From contig JAUJNX010000009.1 of NCBI GenBank assembly GCA_030447925.1, positions 125,572 through 189,571 on the forward strand: a DNA stretch of 64,000 bases. The letters are read 5' to 3'. Both the position numbers and the translations under genes were made by a program. The stretch comes from Egibacteraceae bacterium (GTDB taxonomy: Bacteria > Actinomycetota > Nitriliruptoria > Euzebyales > Egibacteraceae). The notes beneath the pieces are model-generated. The model worked only from the letters and a program-made list of their open reading frames with translations, was not told the origin of the DNA and ran no database searches. Shown here in pieces: positions 1-7,542 of the stretch; position 1 is the stretch's first letter; the number at the start of each line of letters is the position of its first letter.

Positions 1-216
1 CGCGTGCCCGCCGACCTGTCGGTCACCGGTTTCGACGACGCGGCAACCGCCGCGGGTCTCGGCCTCACCACCGTCCGCCAGCCGACCCGGCGCAAGGGCG
101 AGCTGGCCGCCCGCGCCCTCCTCGCCCCGGCCGCCGGCCCCGCCGCCCCGCAGCTGCTCCCCACCGAGCTGGTGCCGCGCGCCACCACCGGGCCCCCGCC
201 CGCCCTCCCCGGGTAG
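1..216 (+). CDS. LacI-family transcriptional regulator, C-terminal end (partial)
   Basis: The reading frame enters from outside the window and ends at TAG 214-216. The residues PADLSVTGFDD match the conserved 'P.D.SV.GFDD' stretch near the end of the periplasmic-binding-like effector domain of LacI/GalR repressors. After it come the 'LTTVRQP' strand and an Ala/Pro-rich tail. The DNA-binding and most of the ligand-binding region lie upstream of the window, so the effector cannot be guessed. About 70 residues are visible. Confidence 0.75.
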   Translation, partial: RVPADLSVTGFDDAATAAGLGLTTVRQPTRRKGELAARALLAPAAGPAAPQLLPTELVPRATTGPPPALPG

Positions 217-248
217 GGTCCCCATCGGGCGGCGACAGGGGGGCGGGG

Positions 249-857
249 ATGGCGGTGCGGCTGGTGGCCTGGCGCGGCGTCGATCCGGCCCGGGTGGAGG
301 CGGCCCGGGTGCGGCTGGCGGCCGATCACCTGGAGGCCACCGGCACGAGCGCGACGGCCGATCACGTCGTGACTTACCGCCTGCGGACCGGACCGGGGTG
401 GACCACGCGGTCGCTGGACGTCGAGGTCGCGGGCGACGGCTGGGCCCGCGGGCTGGCGCTGACCCGCGCCGACGGCGGCGCGTGGTCGGCCGCCTGGACC
501 GGCGACGGCGTGGACGGCCTGTCGCTGCCGGGCGGGGGCGCCCTCGACGGGGCCCTCGACGTCGACCTCGCCCACTGCCCGCTGACCAACACGATGCCGA
601 TCCTCCGCCACGGGCTCCTGGACGCCGACCCCGGCGGCGCCCCCGTCGACCTCGTGATGGCGTGGGTCGCGCTGCCCGAGCTGACCGTCCATGCCTCGCC
701 CCAGCGCTACGCCCCGTCCGACCGCGTCCACCTGCCCGGGGGCGGGGCGCTCGTGCGCTTCGCCAGCGAGGGCTTCGCCACCACCATCGAGGTCGACGGC
801 GACGGCCTCGCCGTCACCTACCCGGGCCTCGCCTACCGCCTCGCCGGCATCGACTGA
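249..857 (+). CDS. Putative glycolipid-binding family protein (PF06475-like)
   Basis: A 202-residue soluble protein without signal peptide or membrane segment. Its centre carries 'DVDLAHCPLTNTMPILRHGL' (about residues 106-125), the hallmark of the putative glycolipid-binding family (formerly DUF1089), whose members bind lipidic or glycolipid ligands in a beta-rich fold. The length fits the family. The ATG follows a G-rich stretch that can act as ribosome binding site. Its 3' end overlaps the convergent membrane-protein gene by 25 nt. Family membership is fairly clear; the ligand is unknown. Confidence 0.72.
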   Translation: MAVRLVAWRGVDPARVEAARVRLAADHLEATGTSATADHVVTYRLRTGPGWTTRSLDVEVAGDGWARGLALTRADGGAWSAAWTGDGVDGLSLPGGGALDGALDVDLAHCPLTNTMPILRHGLLDADPGGAPVDLVMAWVALPELTVHASPQRYAPSDRVHLPGGGALVRFASEGFATTIEVDGDGLAVTYPGLAYRLAGID

Positions 858-1429
858 CCGATCCGGCCGCCACGGCCCGCGCCCCCCGTGACCGGCCAGT
901 CCGCGGGCGCGTGGGCGGCGACGAGCTTGAGGACCAGCAGCGGGGCGAACCACTCGAGGCCGGGGACCGGCGGGGCGACGGCGGTCACGAGCGCGAGGAG
1001 CAGCCCGGCGAGGACGAGGGCGAGCGCCCGCTGCAGCGGTCGCGGGGCGGCGGCGACCAGCCCGACGGCGACGAGGTTGCCGAGGTAGAGGGTGGCGGCC
1101 GCCCGCGGGTCGCCGCCGAAGGCCGCGGCCACCACGAACGGGTGGACGTGGGCGGCGGTGAACAGCAGCAGCTGGCGCGGGCCCTGCCCGGGCCGGTGCC
1201 ACCAGGCGCGGGCGGCGGGGGAGGCGTTGACGCTGACCCCGCCGGCGACGTCGACGGCGAGCAGGACGGCCAGCGCGACCGCCCAGGCGGGCCGCTGCGG
1301 CCCCCGCAGCAGGACCAGCGCGAGCGCCCCGAGCCCCGCCAGGGCGGCCCAGCCGAGGTTGAACCGGTTCTCCAGCCGGGTCGCGCCCGGTCCGGCCGCC
1401 TGCTGCCAGAACCGGTCCAGTGCCGTCAC
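833..1429 (-). CDS. Hypothetical multi-pass membrane protein, coupled to TetR gene
   Basis: About 198 residues starting at GTG 1429, which overlaps the stop of the upstream TetR gene in a GTGA arrangement. This coupling decides the start over longer in-frame options. Several hydrophobic segments are visible: 'WAALAGLGALALVLLRG', 'VALAVLLAVDVAGGV', a Gly/Ala/Val/Leu-rich pair of helices and a C-terminal 'FAPLLVLKLVAAHA'. I do not recognise a named family. Co-transcription with a TetR repressor suggests a small exporter or stress membrane protein under its control, which is inference. Confidence 0.6.
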   Translation of the reverse strand: MTALDRFWQQAAGPGATRLENRFNLGWAALAGLGALALVLLRGPQRPAWAVALAVLLAVDVAGGVSVNASPAARAWWHRPGQGPRQLLLFTAAHVHPFVVAAAFGGDPRAAATLYLGNLVAVGLVAAAPRPLQRALALVLAGLLLALVTAVAPPVPGLEWFAPLLVLKLVAAHAPADWPVTGGAGRGGRIGQSMPARR

Positions 1430-2040
1430 GGCAGCTTCCCGTCGCCGGTGACCAGCGGGGCCAGCTGGGCGGCGGCCGCGGTCAGGTCCAGGTCCGGGTC
1501 GAGGATGCGGTGCAGCAGCAGCCCGTCGAGCGCGGCGACCACGACCACCGCGGTCGCGCCGGCGCTGCCCGCGGCCGCGGGGTCCGCGGCGGCGAGCTGC
1601 GCCGCGAGCTGCTCGCGGACCCGTCGCAGGGCGCCCGCGACCTGGGACCGCACCTGCGGGTCCCGGACCGCGGCGGCGAGCAGCTCCACCGGAAGCCGCG
1701 CGCCCGGTCCGCCCGCGAGCTCCCCGACCAGGTCGTCCAGCACGCCGACCACCTCGTCGGCCCCCTCGGCCGCCAGCAACCGGTCCGTCGCGCCGCCCAG
1801 GACGACGTCGACGGCGTGCGCGCTGGCGGCGTGGCGCAGCCCGTCGAGGGACCCGAAGTGGTAGTGGATCAGCCCAGGGTTGGCGCCGGCCCGCTCCGCC
1901 ACCGCCCGCGCGGTCATCGCCCCCCACCCCCCCTCGCCGAGCAGCTCGACAGCCGCCTCCACCAGCTCCCGTCGCCGCCGACCCCCCCTCGCCCCACGCG
2001 CAGCGGACGCCGAAGTTGGTCCGTCGGCTAAGTTAGCCAC
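1426..2040 (-). CDS. TetR/AcrR-family transcriptional regulator
   Basis: A 204-residue one-component repressor. The N-terminal helix-turn-helix region (about residues 20-67) shows the TetR pattern: 'LVEAAVELLGEGGWGAMTAR', then 'AVAERAGANPGLIHYHFGS'. The alpha-helical C-terminal ligand domain is divergent, so the ligand is not predictable. It starts at GTG 2040 and is translationally coupled to the downstream membrane protein gene. An imperfect inverted repeat lies directly over its start, so autorepression is plausible. Confidence 0.85.
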   Translation of the reverse strand: MANLADGPTSASAARGARGGRRRRELVEAAVELLGEGGWGAMTARAVAERAGANPGLIHYHFGSLDGLRHAASAHAVDVVLGGATDRLLAAEGADEVVGVLDDLVGELAGGPGARLPVELLAAAVRDPQVRSQVAGALRRVREQLAAQLAAADPAAAGSAGATAVVVVAALDGLLLHRILDPDLDLTAAAAQLAPLVTGDGKLP

Positions 2041-2048
2041 GCGGCCAA
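2033..2048. promoter_or_regulatory. Possible TetR operator over the tetR start codon
   Basis: TTAGCC-ACGC-GGCCAA is a 6-4-6 inverted repeat with one mismatch. It is flanked by AAG and TTT on the plus strand and covers the start of the TetR gene at 2040. TetR repressors commonly bind such sites at their own promoters. The repeat is short and imperfect, so this is only a candidate. Confidence 0.35.
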
Positions 2049-2108
2049 TTTACCAGGTGCACGTCCGCGCCGTGCTGCGCGGGGGCCGAGCCAACCAAGC
2101 AGCACGGC

Positions 2109-2597
2109 ATGGAGCCGATACCCTGCGGCATGGAGCCAGCCGACCTGAGCGCTGCGTCCGTCCGTGACCTGCTGGCGCTGTTCGCCAGGGTGATGCGCGA
2201 GCTTCGGACCCGCGGGCTGGTGCGCAGCGCGAACAACCCGGTCGCGGACCTAGCCGAGAGCTACGTGGCGGAGCGGCTCGGGCTCACCCTCGCGGGCATG
2301 GTCACCGCGGGGTACGACGCGCTCGGCCCGGACGGCACGCGCTACCAGGTCAAGGCGCGCAGGCTCACGCCGGCCAACCGTGCTCGCCAGTTCGGGTTCA
2401 TCCGCAACCTGCCCGCGCAGGAGTTCGACTACCTCGCGCTGGTGACGTTTGCGGAGGACTTCGAGGTCGCCAGCCTGCACCTACTGCCGCATGCGACAGT
2501 GCTCCGGCACGCGCGCTACGTCGAGCACGTCAACGCGTGGCGCGTCAGCTTGACGAAGACGGTCCTGGCAGATGCGCAAGTGCGGCGATTTGAGTAG
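2109..2597 (+). CDS. DUF6998-like protein with PD-(D/E)xK nuclease-type features
   Basis: A 162-residue protein (alternative ATG at 2130, giving 155 residues). It contains 'NPVADLAESYVAERLGL', then 'YDALGPDGTRYQVKARR', then 'FGFIRNLPAQEFDYLALVTF' and 'EVASLHLLPHATV'. The Glu in AES, an Asp before a beta-turn and the Q-x-K of 'YQVKAR' resemble a PD-(D/E)xK active site, as in DUF6998 proteins. The layout is that of a restriction-type or DNA-repair nuclease, but no methylase or partner lies nearby. Its lower G+C and plainer codon use suggest horizontal acquisition. The catalytic assignment is tentative. Confidence 0.5.
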   Translation: MEPIPCGMEPADLSAASVRDLLALFARVMRELRTRGLVRSANNPVADLAESYVAERLGLTLAGMVTAGYDALGPDGTRYQVKARRLTPANRARQFGFIRNLPAQEFDYLALVTFAEDFEVASLHLLPHATVLRHARYVEHVNAWRVSLTKTVLADAQVRRFE

Positions 2598-2792
2598 CCG
2601 AAGGCACAGCTCCCATGTCTTGGAAGCAATCCAGCACGTAGTGATGTTGCGAGTACGCTAATCAGCTTCTGCAGAGCGCATAGTCGACTGTTCTGGCGGA
2701 TCGTCTGGCATGCATGCGCGCGCCGTTCACGTCCCGTGGGGTGGTGGAAGGCTCGAGGGGGTTGGGCCTGTGCTTGCGCCGGGAGTGACCTG
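2598..2792. other. AT-richer non-coding gap
   Basis: I see no gene in this 195-bp stretch. Base composition is visibly lower in G+C than the rest of the window, as in the preceding gene, which fits recently acquired DNA. No clear terminator or repeat was found. Confidence 0.4.
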
Positions 2793-3053
2793 TCACTGAC
2801 GGGGCGGGACGTCGGGGCGTTGCCGACGTCGGCGAAGGTCGCCCGACGCCTGCCACGGGTCGAGGCCCAGCAGCACGACCCGGGTGACGCGACGCACGAT
2901 CCTGCGCTGCAGGTCGACCGCTGCGGCGCGGTCGACGTCGCGCAGCTGGGCGAGGCGGACCGCGAGCTCATCGGCGACGGCCGTCACCCGCGCGACGAGC
3001 GCCTCCGCGGTCTGGGACCCTTCCGGGTCCCGGGAGGGCGGGCCCGCCGTCAC
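2793..3053 (-). CDS. Small hypothetical protein, second gene of a coupled pair
   Basis: An 86-residue product starting at GTG 3053 inside the stop of the upstream gene (GTGA overlap), which supports it as real. The middle is an amphipathic helical stretch ('ALVARVTAVADELAVRLAQL', then DVDRAAAVDLQRR) with an arginine-rich C-terminus. No domain is recognised. The coupling implies equal-dose expression with its neighbour, perhaps as a two-protein module. No function is assigned. Confidence 0.4.
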   Translation of the reverse strand: MTAGPPSRDPEGSQTAEALVARVTAVADELAVRLAQLRDVDRAAAVDLQRRIVRRVTRVVLLGLDPWQASGDLRRRRQRPDVPPRQ

Positions 3054-3376
3054 CGCGAGCCCGCCGGCAGAGGAGGGACCGCGACCGGCACGGTCGTCGG
3101 CTCCCCGAGGGTGAGGCCGTCGACGTACGTCGCGGCGGCATCGATGATGCCCAGCACTGCCGCCCCGGCCTCGACCTCGTCGATGGCCCGGAGCGTCACG
3201 GTGATGGTCGCCGCGCCGGAGGCGATGAGCACCTTCGGCGCGCGCGCCAGGCCCGTCGCGGCGAGCTGCCGCTCAAGCTCGAGGGCATTGATCTTCCCGT
3301 GCCCGAGGCGGAGCACCTCGTACCTGCTGGTGACCCGCCAGGCCGGCCGGTCGTCCTCGTGCCACGGCCGGTGCAT
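3050..3376 (-). CDS. Small hypothetical protein, first gene of a coupled pair
   Basis: About 108 residues if begun at ATG 3376; the open frame continues to 3649, but that upstream part has non-coding-like composition. The body 'YEVLRLGHGKINALELERQL' followed by alternating beta-like hydrophobics ('VLIASGAATITVTLRAID', 'AAVLGIIDAAATYVDGL') looks like a small alpha/beta domain. I do not recognise a family. It overlaps the next gene by four bases and lies in the accessory patch upstream of tRNA-Thr. Confidence 0.42.
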   Translation of the reverse strand: MHRPWHEDDRPAWRVTSRYEVLRLGHGKINALELERQLAATGLARAPKVLIASGAATITVTLRAIDEVEAGAAVLGIIDAAATYVDGLTLGEPTTVPVAVPPLPAGSR

Positions 3377-3564
3377 CACGCGGCTCCGCCACACTGCAAC
3401 GCCGTCAGCCGACTGGACTCGGGGCGGCGTCGGCCGCACGTGCTTGGCAGCATGACCGGACGCTATTGGCACCTCACCCCAGGTGGCCACGGACGCCGCA
3501 TACCGTTTTTCGGGGGGTGCGAATACTCCTACTCGGACGTAACGTCCGGGGTCTGCATGCGAGC

Positions 3565-4287
3565 TCAGTGGCGAGACCGTTCTGCCTGATTCGCGGGAGC
3601 AGTTCGCAGCCGCCAGTTCTGTAACCGTGCGGTCGCGATCGTCTCCCACCGGTAGGCGTGTCCCTCGCGGCGAAGCAGCACGAGGTCTACGTCGTGCACC
3701 TTGATCTGTAGAGGAGAACGCGAGCGCAAATGCCGAACGGCCTGGGCCAGGTCGGTAGCGGGTACGGCCCTGTTGCAGTAGGCCACGCTGATGTGCGGCT
3801 TGAACCTGAGAGGCTCCGCCGGCACCTGGCTATCGCTGCGGCCGGTTCCGATGGCCTGGCGCAGGCGGTCCCGGAGCCGGGTGAGGGGGGACCAGGGGGT
3901 GGCGCGGAGGAAGGTGCCGCCTTGGTATGCGGCGATGGGGCCGATGGCGAGGTCAACGGGGGCAAGGTCGGCGCAGCGGGCTTGGGCCTGCTCGGCGATC
4001 TGGGCGACATCGGCGTCTGTGACCTCGTCTGCGAAGCCGACGCCCTGGATGGTCATGTGGACGCCGTCGGCGGGGACGGGGTCCAGGTAGGGGAACGGCA
4101 GGGCGCGCTGGAACTCCTGGACGTAGCTGGTGACCTGCGAGTCGGCGTCGAAGGTGATGTACCAGGTGAGGTAGCGGCGGCCGGGCCGCCAGCCCGGGCG
4201 TTCCCACCAGTGGCTGGCCAGCATGTCCAGCTGCAGGAACTGTTCCCAGTCCTCCAGGTCGACCTGTTCCTCCTGGTTCACCGGCAT
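3565..4287 (-). CDS. 2H phosphoesterase / 2'-5' RNA ligase-like protein
   Basis: A 240-residue protein with both signature motifs of the 2H superfamily: H-M-T in 'DGVHMTIQGVGF' (about residue 82) and H-I-S in 'LRFKPHISVAYC' (about residue 175). These histidines catalyse cyclic phosphodiester hydrolysis or 2'-5' RNA ligation in LigT/CPDase relatives. The ATG at 4287 lies 10 nt inside the preceding XRE regulator gene, so the two are one transcription unit. The substrate is unknown; the regulator-phosphoesterase pairing suggests RNA or nucleotide-signal processing. Confidence 0.75.
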   Translation of the reverse strand: MPVNQEEQVDLEDWEQFLQLDMLASHWWERPGWRPGRRYLTWYITFDADSQVTSYVQEFQRALPFPYLDPVPADGVHMTIQGVGFADEVTDADVAQIAEQAQARCADLAPVDLAIGPIAAYQGGTFLRATPWSPLTRLRDRLRQAIGTGRSDSQVPAEPLRFKPHISVAYCNRAVPATDLAQAVRHLRSRSPLQIKVHDVDLVLLRREGHAYRWETIATARLQNWRLRTAPANQAERSRH

Positions 4288-5504
4288 TGCTGCGCCACGC
4301 TCCACGTCGCCGCGGCCTCGGCGATGTCCCAGATCGACCTCCACGGCTGGGCGGCCGTGACGAAGTCGCCGGCGCGTCGGCGGACCACCTCCGAGCACAG
4401 GCGCTCGCCGATGGTCAGGGCCTCGGTGGTAAGCGCGCCAGCGCGCTCGGGTTGCGGGTCAGGCCCGCCCAGCAGGGCGATGGCCAGGTCGACCCGGGTG
4501 AGAGCCTGGCTGGCCAGCGCTCGGTGGCGGTCGAACGGCACGATCGCGGCGACGGCGTGCTGCTCGACCTCGTGGTGGGCGTCCAGCGCCAGGTAGGCCG
4601 ACGCGGCGTTGCCGTTCACCCGGGCGGGGGTGTAGGCGTCCAATGACAGGAACGGCGGCAGAACCGAATCGCTGGTGAGGGCCGTGCTGCGGGCCATTGC
4701 GCGGTCCACGGCCTCGTCGACGCCGCGGCGGTCGCCCAACTTGCCCAGCGCTCGCGCCTCTCCGTTCACGGCCAGGCGGATGCTCTCGGGCCCGTCGCCG
4801 GCGTAGCGCTGACCGTCGCGGGCCAGCTGGAGCGCGTTTTGGTAACGCCCGCCGTAGTAGGCGATGAAGCTCTCCGTGCCCCGCACCCAGGCCAGCAGGT
4901 CATGGTGCCCGACCGCCTCTCCCAGGTACACGGCCTCGCGGCAGTAGGCCAGCGCAAGGCGCTCGTTGCCCAGGTCGAAGGCCAGGTAGCCCAGCAGCGC
5001 CGACAGCTGACCGGCCGCCACGAACAGGTCGGCGCGCTGACGCGGGTGCTGGTGTCCACGCAGCAGCTGGTCCAGCCACTGCCGCTGGCCCCGCACGACG
5101 GGGTAGACCGCCGCTGCGTCCGCATGCTCGTACTGCTCGGCGGCATCGGCCAGGAAGGCGGCGGTCTCCTCCAGCGCGGTGTCGGTCACGTTGGGTGCGG
5201 CCAGCCACTGCAACCGGCGGCCGACCTCGTCGAGATCCCCCAGCCCCACCGAGACCGAGGTCCCGCCCTCCTCCGAGTCCACCCGATCCTGCCGTACGAG
5301 GAGGAGACTGACGTCGACGTCGAGGGCGTCCGCGATCCGGCGGAGAGTGCCGAGTCGAGCGGACTGCTTGACGCCCTGCTCCAGCTTGGCGACCGTGTCC
5401 ACGCTCAAACCAGCCAGCTCGGCGAGCTGCTCCTGGGTCACCCGCGGCGACCGTTCCATCCGGAGCTCTCGTATCCGCTCGCCGATGGAGCTCTGCCCAT
5501 CCAT
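4278..5504 (-). CDS. XRE-family HTH regulator with helical-repeat C-terminal domain
   Basis: About 408 residues from ATG 5504 (in-frame ATGs also at 5534 and 5549). A cro/C1-type HTH occupies about residues 7-65: 'IGERIRELRMERSPRVTQEQ', 'LAELAGLSVDTVAKLEQGVK', 'TLRRIADALDVDVSLLL'. The remaining 330 residues are helical and TPR-like, with repeated A/L/Y spacing, as in actinobacterial XRE-TPR regulators that sense peptides or control a neighbouring gene. It is directly coupled to the 2H phosphoesterase gene. The first gene after tRNA-Thr in this orientation, it is probably transcribed from its own promoter in 5505-5650. Confidence 0.75.
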   Translation of the reverse strand: MDGQSSIGERIRELRMERSPRVTQEQLAELAGLSVDTVAKLEQGVKQSARLGTLRRIADALDVDVSLLLVRQDRVDSEEGGTSVSVGLGDLDEVGRRLQWLAAPNVTDTALEETAAFLADAAEQYEHADAAAVYPVVRGQRQWLDQLLRGHQHPRQRADLFVAAGQLSALLGYLAFDLGNERLALAYCREAVYLGEAVGHHDLLAWVRGTESFIAYYGGRYQNALQLARDGQRYAGDGPESIRLAVNGEARALGKLGDRRGVDEAVDRAMARSTALTSDSVLPPFLSLDAYTPARVNGNAASAYLALDAHHEVEQHAVAAIVPFDRHRALASQALTRVDLAIALLGGPDPQPERAGALTTEALTIGERLCSEVVRRRAGDFVTAAQPWRSIWDIAEAAATWSVAQQCR

Positions 5505-5654
5505 GGCCGTGCGTCCCTTTCCGCCCGTGGTCATGGTGCCACGGCCCATCCGCGCCCGTCCGCGCTGCGCCGCCAGCTTGTTGCGGGGTCAACCGCGGGG
5601 TCATCCCGGGTCTTCCTCGTCTGCGACTTGACGCGTTCGCGCTGGTCAGAGGGG

Positions 5655-5726
5655 AGCCGGGAGCGGGAGTCGAACCCGCGACCTTCGCTTTACAAGAGCG
5701 CTGCTCTGCCTCTGAGCTATCCCGGC
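5655..5726 (-). tRNA. tRNA-Thr (anticodon UGU)
   Basis: Read on the minus strand, the 5' strand GCCGGGA pairs with the 3' strand TCCCGGC (seven pairs). The D arm is GCTC/GAGC, the anticodon loop CTTGTAA gives anticodon TGT, and the T arm is GCGGG-TTCGACT-CCCGC. One mismatch occurs at the outer end of the anticodon stem. The bases after the stem read T-CCC, so CCA is not encoded. About 72 nt. Confidence 0.93.
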
Positions 5727-5758
5727 GTGAAGGGGACTGTAGCCCGGGGGGTGGGTGG

Positions 5759-6082
5759 CTAGCTCGGGGGGCGGACCTCGGCGGCGATCCAGGCGAGGTA
5801 GGCGGGGGAGCCCGCGACGATGAGGGTGGCGGTGATCTCCGGGACGTCGTAGGGGTGGTGCTCGCGGATCAGGTCCATCAGGCGGTCGAGGGCCTCGGCG
5901 TCGGTCTTGGCCAGGCAGAGGTACTCCTCCTCGGTCTGGACCGCGCCCTCCCACCAGTAGGTCGAGTGGATGGGTCCGACCACCTGGACGCAGGCGGCGG
6001 CGCGGGCCTCGACCAGGGTGCGGGCCATGCGGGCCGCGTCCTCGGCTGTCGCCAGGGTGGTGAGCACCTGGTGGAAGTCCAT
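5759..6082 (-). CDS. cutA: Divalent-cation tolerance protein CutA
   Basis: A 107-residue protein of the standard CutA1 length. Family signatures are visible: 'VEARAAACVQVVGPIHSTYW', 'WEGAVQTEEEYLCLAKT' and 'HHPYDVPEITATLIV'. CutA1 forms very stable trimers implicated in copper tolerance or signal transduction. Start is ATG 6082; the stop is 33 nt from the tRNA gene. It leads a minus-strand run but is separated by 14 nt from the DUF1028 gene upstream. Confidence 0.9.
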   Translation of the reverse strand: MDFHQVLTTLATAEDAARMARTLVEARAAACVQVVGPIHSTYWWEGAVQTEEEYLCLAKTDAEALDRLMDLIREHHPYDVPEITATLIVAGSPAYLAWIAAEVRPPS

Positions 6083-6096
6083 CGCTCCGGCTCCTG

Positions 6097-6939
6097 TCAG
6101 GTGGTCGCGCGGAGGTGGGTGAGGACGACGGGGTCGAGGGCGGCGGGGTGCCAGCGGGCCTCGAAGTTCTCGCGGCCCATCCAGTCGTACAGGTCGCGGG
6201 TGAGGTCGCGGGAGGCGTAGCCGGCGGTGGCGAGGCGGGCGCGGACCTCGGAGGCCAGGTCGCCGTCGAGGGGGAGCAGGTCCTCGTCGGGGGTGCGCCC
6301 GAAGTACAGCTCGTGGAGGTCGAGCATGCGGGCCAGCTCGCCGATCGGCTCGGGGTGGTCGTCGCTGCGCAGGTCCACCACGACGTCGGACAGGCCGCCG
6401 TAGCCCGCGCCCGCCGCGACGACGAGCACGGCGCCGGCCTGCTTGCCGCGCGGGTCCCCGCCGGCGTCCTGGCCGGCGCGCAGCGCGGACACCAGCCGAC
6501 GGGCCAGCGGCGCCGCGGCGTCGCCCGCGGTCCAAGCCGTCACCATCGCGTCGACGACCTCGGGGCCGGCCAGCAGGTTGCCCTGCGCGGCGAACGACCC
6601 CGCCGGCCCCTCGGCGGCGCGCCCGCCCGCCCACGGCTGGCAGCGGTCGCCGGTGAACGTCGCGGCGCCGCCGCGGGCGTCGACGGCGCCGGCCTGGCGC
6701 TCGGCGGCCTGCGGGTCACCGGCGAAGAACGCCGCCAGCACGTCGGCGGCCGAGCGGCCCGCGCGCAGCAGGGCCAGCCCCTCGGTGCGCAGGGCCAGGT
6801 TCGCGTACGCCTGCGTGGCGAGCGCCCCGCCGTCCGCCGCGGCGGCCGGCACGTAGGCGCCCGCGGCCAGGAACTTGCTGGCCACCGCCACCCCCAGCGC
6901 CGACCCGTCGGCGCTGCGCCCCACGATCGAGAAGGTCAT
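6097..6939 (-). CDS. DUF1028 family protein (Ntn-hydrolase-like fold)
   Basis: A 280-residue protein beginning 'MTFSIVGRSADGSALGVAVA', the DUF1028 N-terminus, followed by 'GALATQAYANLALRTEGLAL' and 'SFAAQGNLLAGPEVVDAM'. These are typical family motifs. The family adopts an Ntn-hydrolase-like fold and is often called a putative hydrolase; its substrate is unsettled. The C-terminal 'MLDLHELYFGRTPDEDLLPL' is also characteristic. Start ATG 6939 is fixed by the conserved N-terminus. Confidence 0.85.
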   Translation of the reverse strand: MTFSIVGRSADGSALGVAVASKFLAAGAYVPAAAADGGALATQAYANLALRTEGLALLRAGRSAADVLAAFFAGDPQAAERQAGAVDARGGAATFTGDRCQPWAGGRAAEGPAGSFAAQGNLLAGPEVVDAMVTAWTAGDAAAPLARRLVSALRAGQDAGGDPRGKQAGAVLVVAAGAGYGGLSDVVVDLRSDDHPEPIGELARMLDLHELYFGRTPDEDLLPLDGDLASEVRARLATAGYASRDLTRDLYDWMGRENFEARWHPAALDPVVLTHLRATT

Positions 6940-6970
6940 GCGCCGCACGCTACCCGGCGCGCGTCCGGCC

Positions 6971-7471
6971 TCAGACGGTGAAGGTGGGGCGGTCGCCCGC
7001 CTCGGGGCAGAGGTGCACGCTGTCGGGGTCCAGGGGACGGTCGCAGAAGCGGCAGCGCTGCCGGGCGCCGGCGTCGAGGGAGTGCAGGGCGTCGGCGGCG
7101 AGCCGGCTGAGGCCGTCGCGGTCCAGGACCAGGTGGACGACGCCGTCGCCGGACAGCTCCTCCAGGCGCAGCAGGTAGCGGCCGGTGTCGGGGTCGTGGC
7201 CGAGGGCCATCGCGCCGACCCGCCAGAGCGGCACGACGGGGGCCAGGCGCAGGTCGCCGTCGGCGATCTCGTCGTCGCGCAGGGCCTCGCCGGCCTCGGC
7301 GAGCACCTGGCGGGCGACGTCGGCGAGCGCGGCCACCTGCTCCTTCTCGCAGGTGACCCCGATGTAGGTCGTGCCCTCGCGGGCCTGGAGGTAGAAGGTG
7401 CGCTGGCCCGGGTCGCCGAGCGCACCCGCGGTGGCCCAGTCGACGTGCTGGAGGCTCTGGAACTCGGGCAT
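6971..7471 (-). CDS. DUF3090 family protein
   Basis: A 166-residue actinobacterial DUF3090 protein. 'GQRTFYLQAREGTTYIGVTC' and the C-terminal zinc-binding-like 'CRFCDRPLDPDSVHLCPEAG' (C-x2-C ... C) are the family hallmarks. Elsewhere in actinobacteria it sits beside a histidine phosphatase and mycothiol genes, but here the neighbours are DUF1028 and an AlkD-like protein. No enzymatic role is established. Start ATG 7471 is the first in-frame start before the conserved domain. Confidence 0.8.
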   Translation of the reverse strand: MPEFQSLQHVDWATAGALGDPGQRTFYLQAREGTTYIGVTCEKEQVAALADVARQVLAEAGEALRDDEIADGDLRLAPVVPLWRVGAMALGHDPDTGRYLLRLEELSGDGVVHLVLDRDGLSRLAADALHSLDAGARQRCRFCDRPLDPDSVHLCPEAGDRPTFTV

Positions 7472-7496
7472 GGCGACATGAGTACCCGTCGCGAGC

Positions 7497-7540
7497 GCGC
7501 GGGGCAACCCGGCCACGCCGCGCGGGGCAACCCGGCCACG
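7497..7540. repeat. Tandem direct repeat, two 21-bp copies
   Basis: GCGCGGGGCAACCCGGCCAC(G) occurs at 7497-7517 and again at 7520-7540, giving a 23-bp period. It fills the gap between the AlkD-like gene stop and the DUF3090 start. No protein or hairpin is evident. It is probably a local duplication. Confidence 0.6.
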
Positions 7541-7542
7541 CG

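Noticed and set aside
7497..7540. Two 21-bp repeats considered as a minimal CRISPR.
   Set aside because: The spacer is 2 bp and there is no further copy or cas gene. It is a simple tandem duplication.
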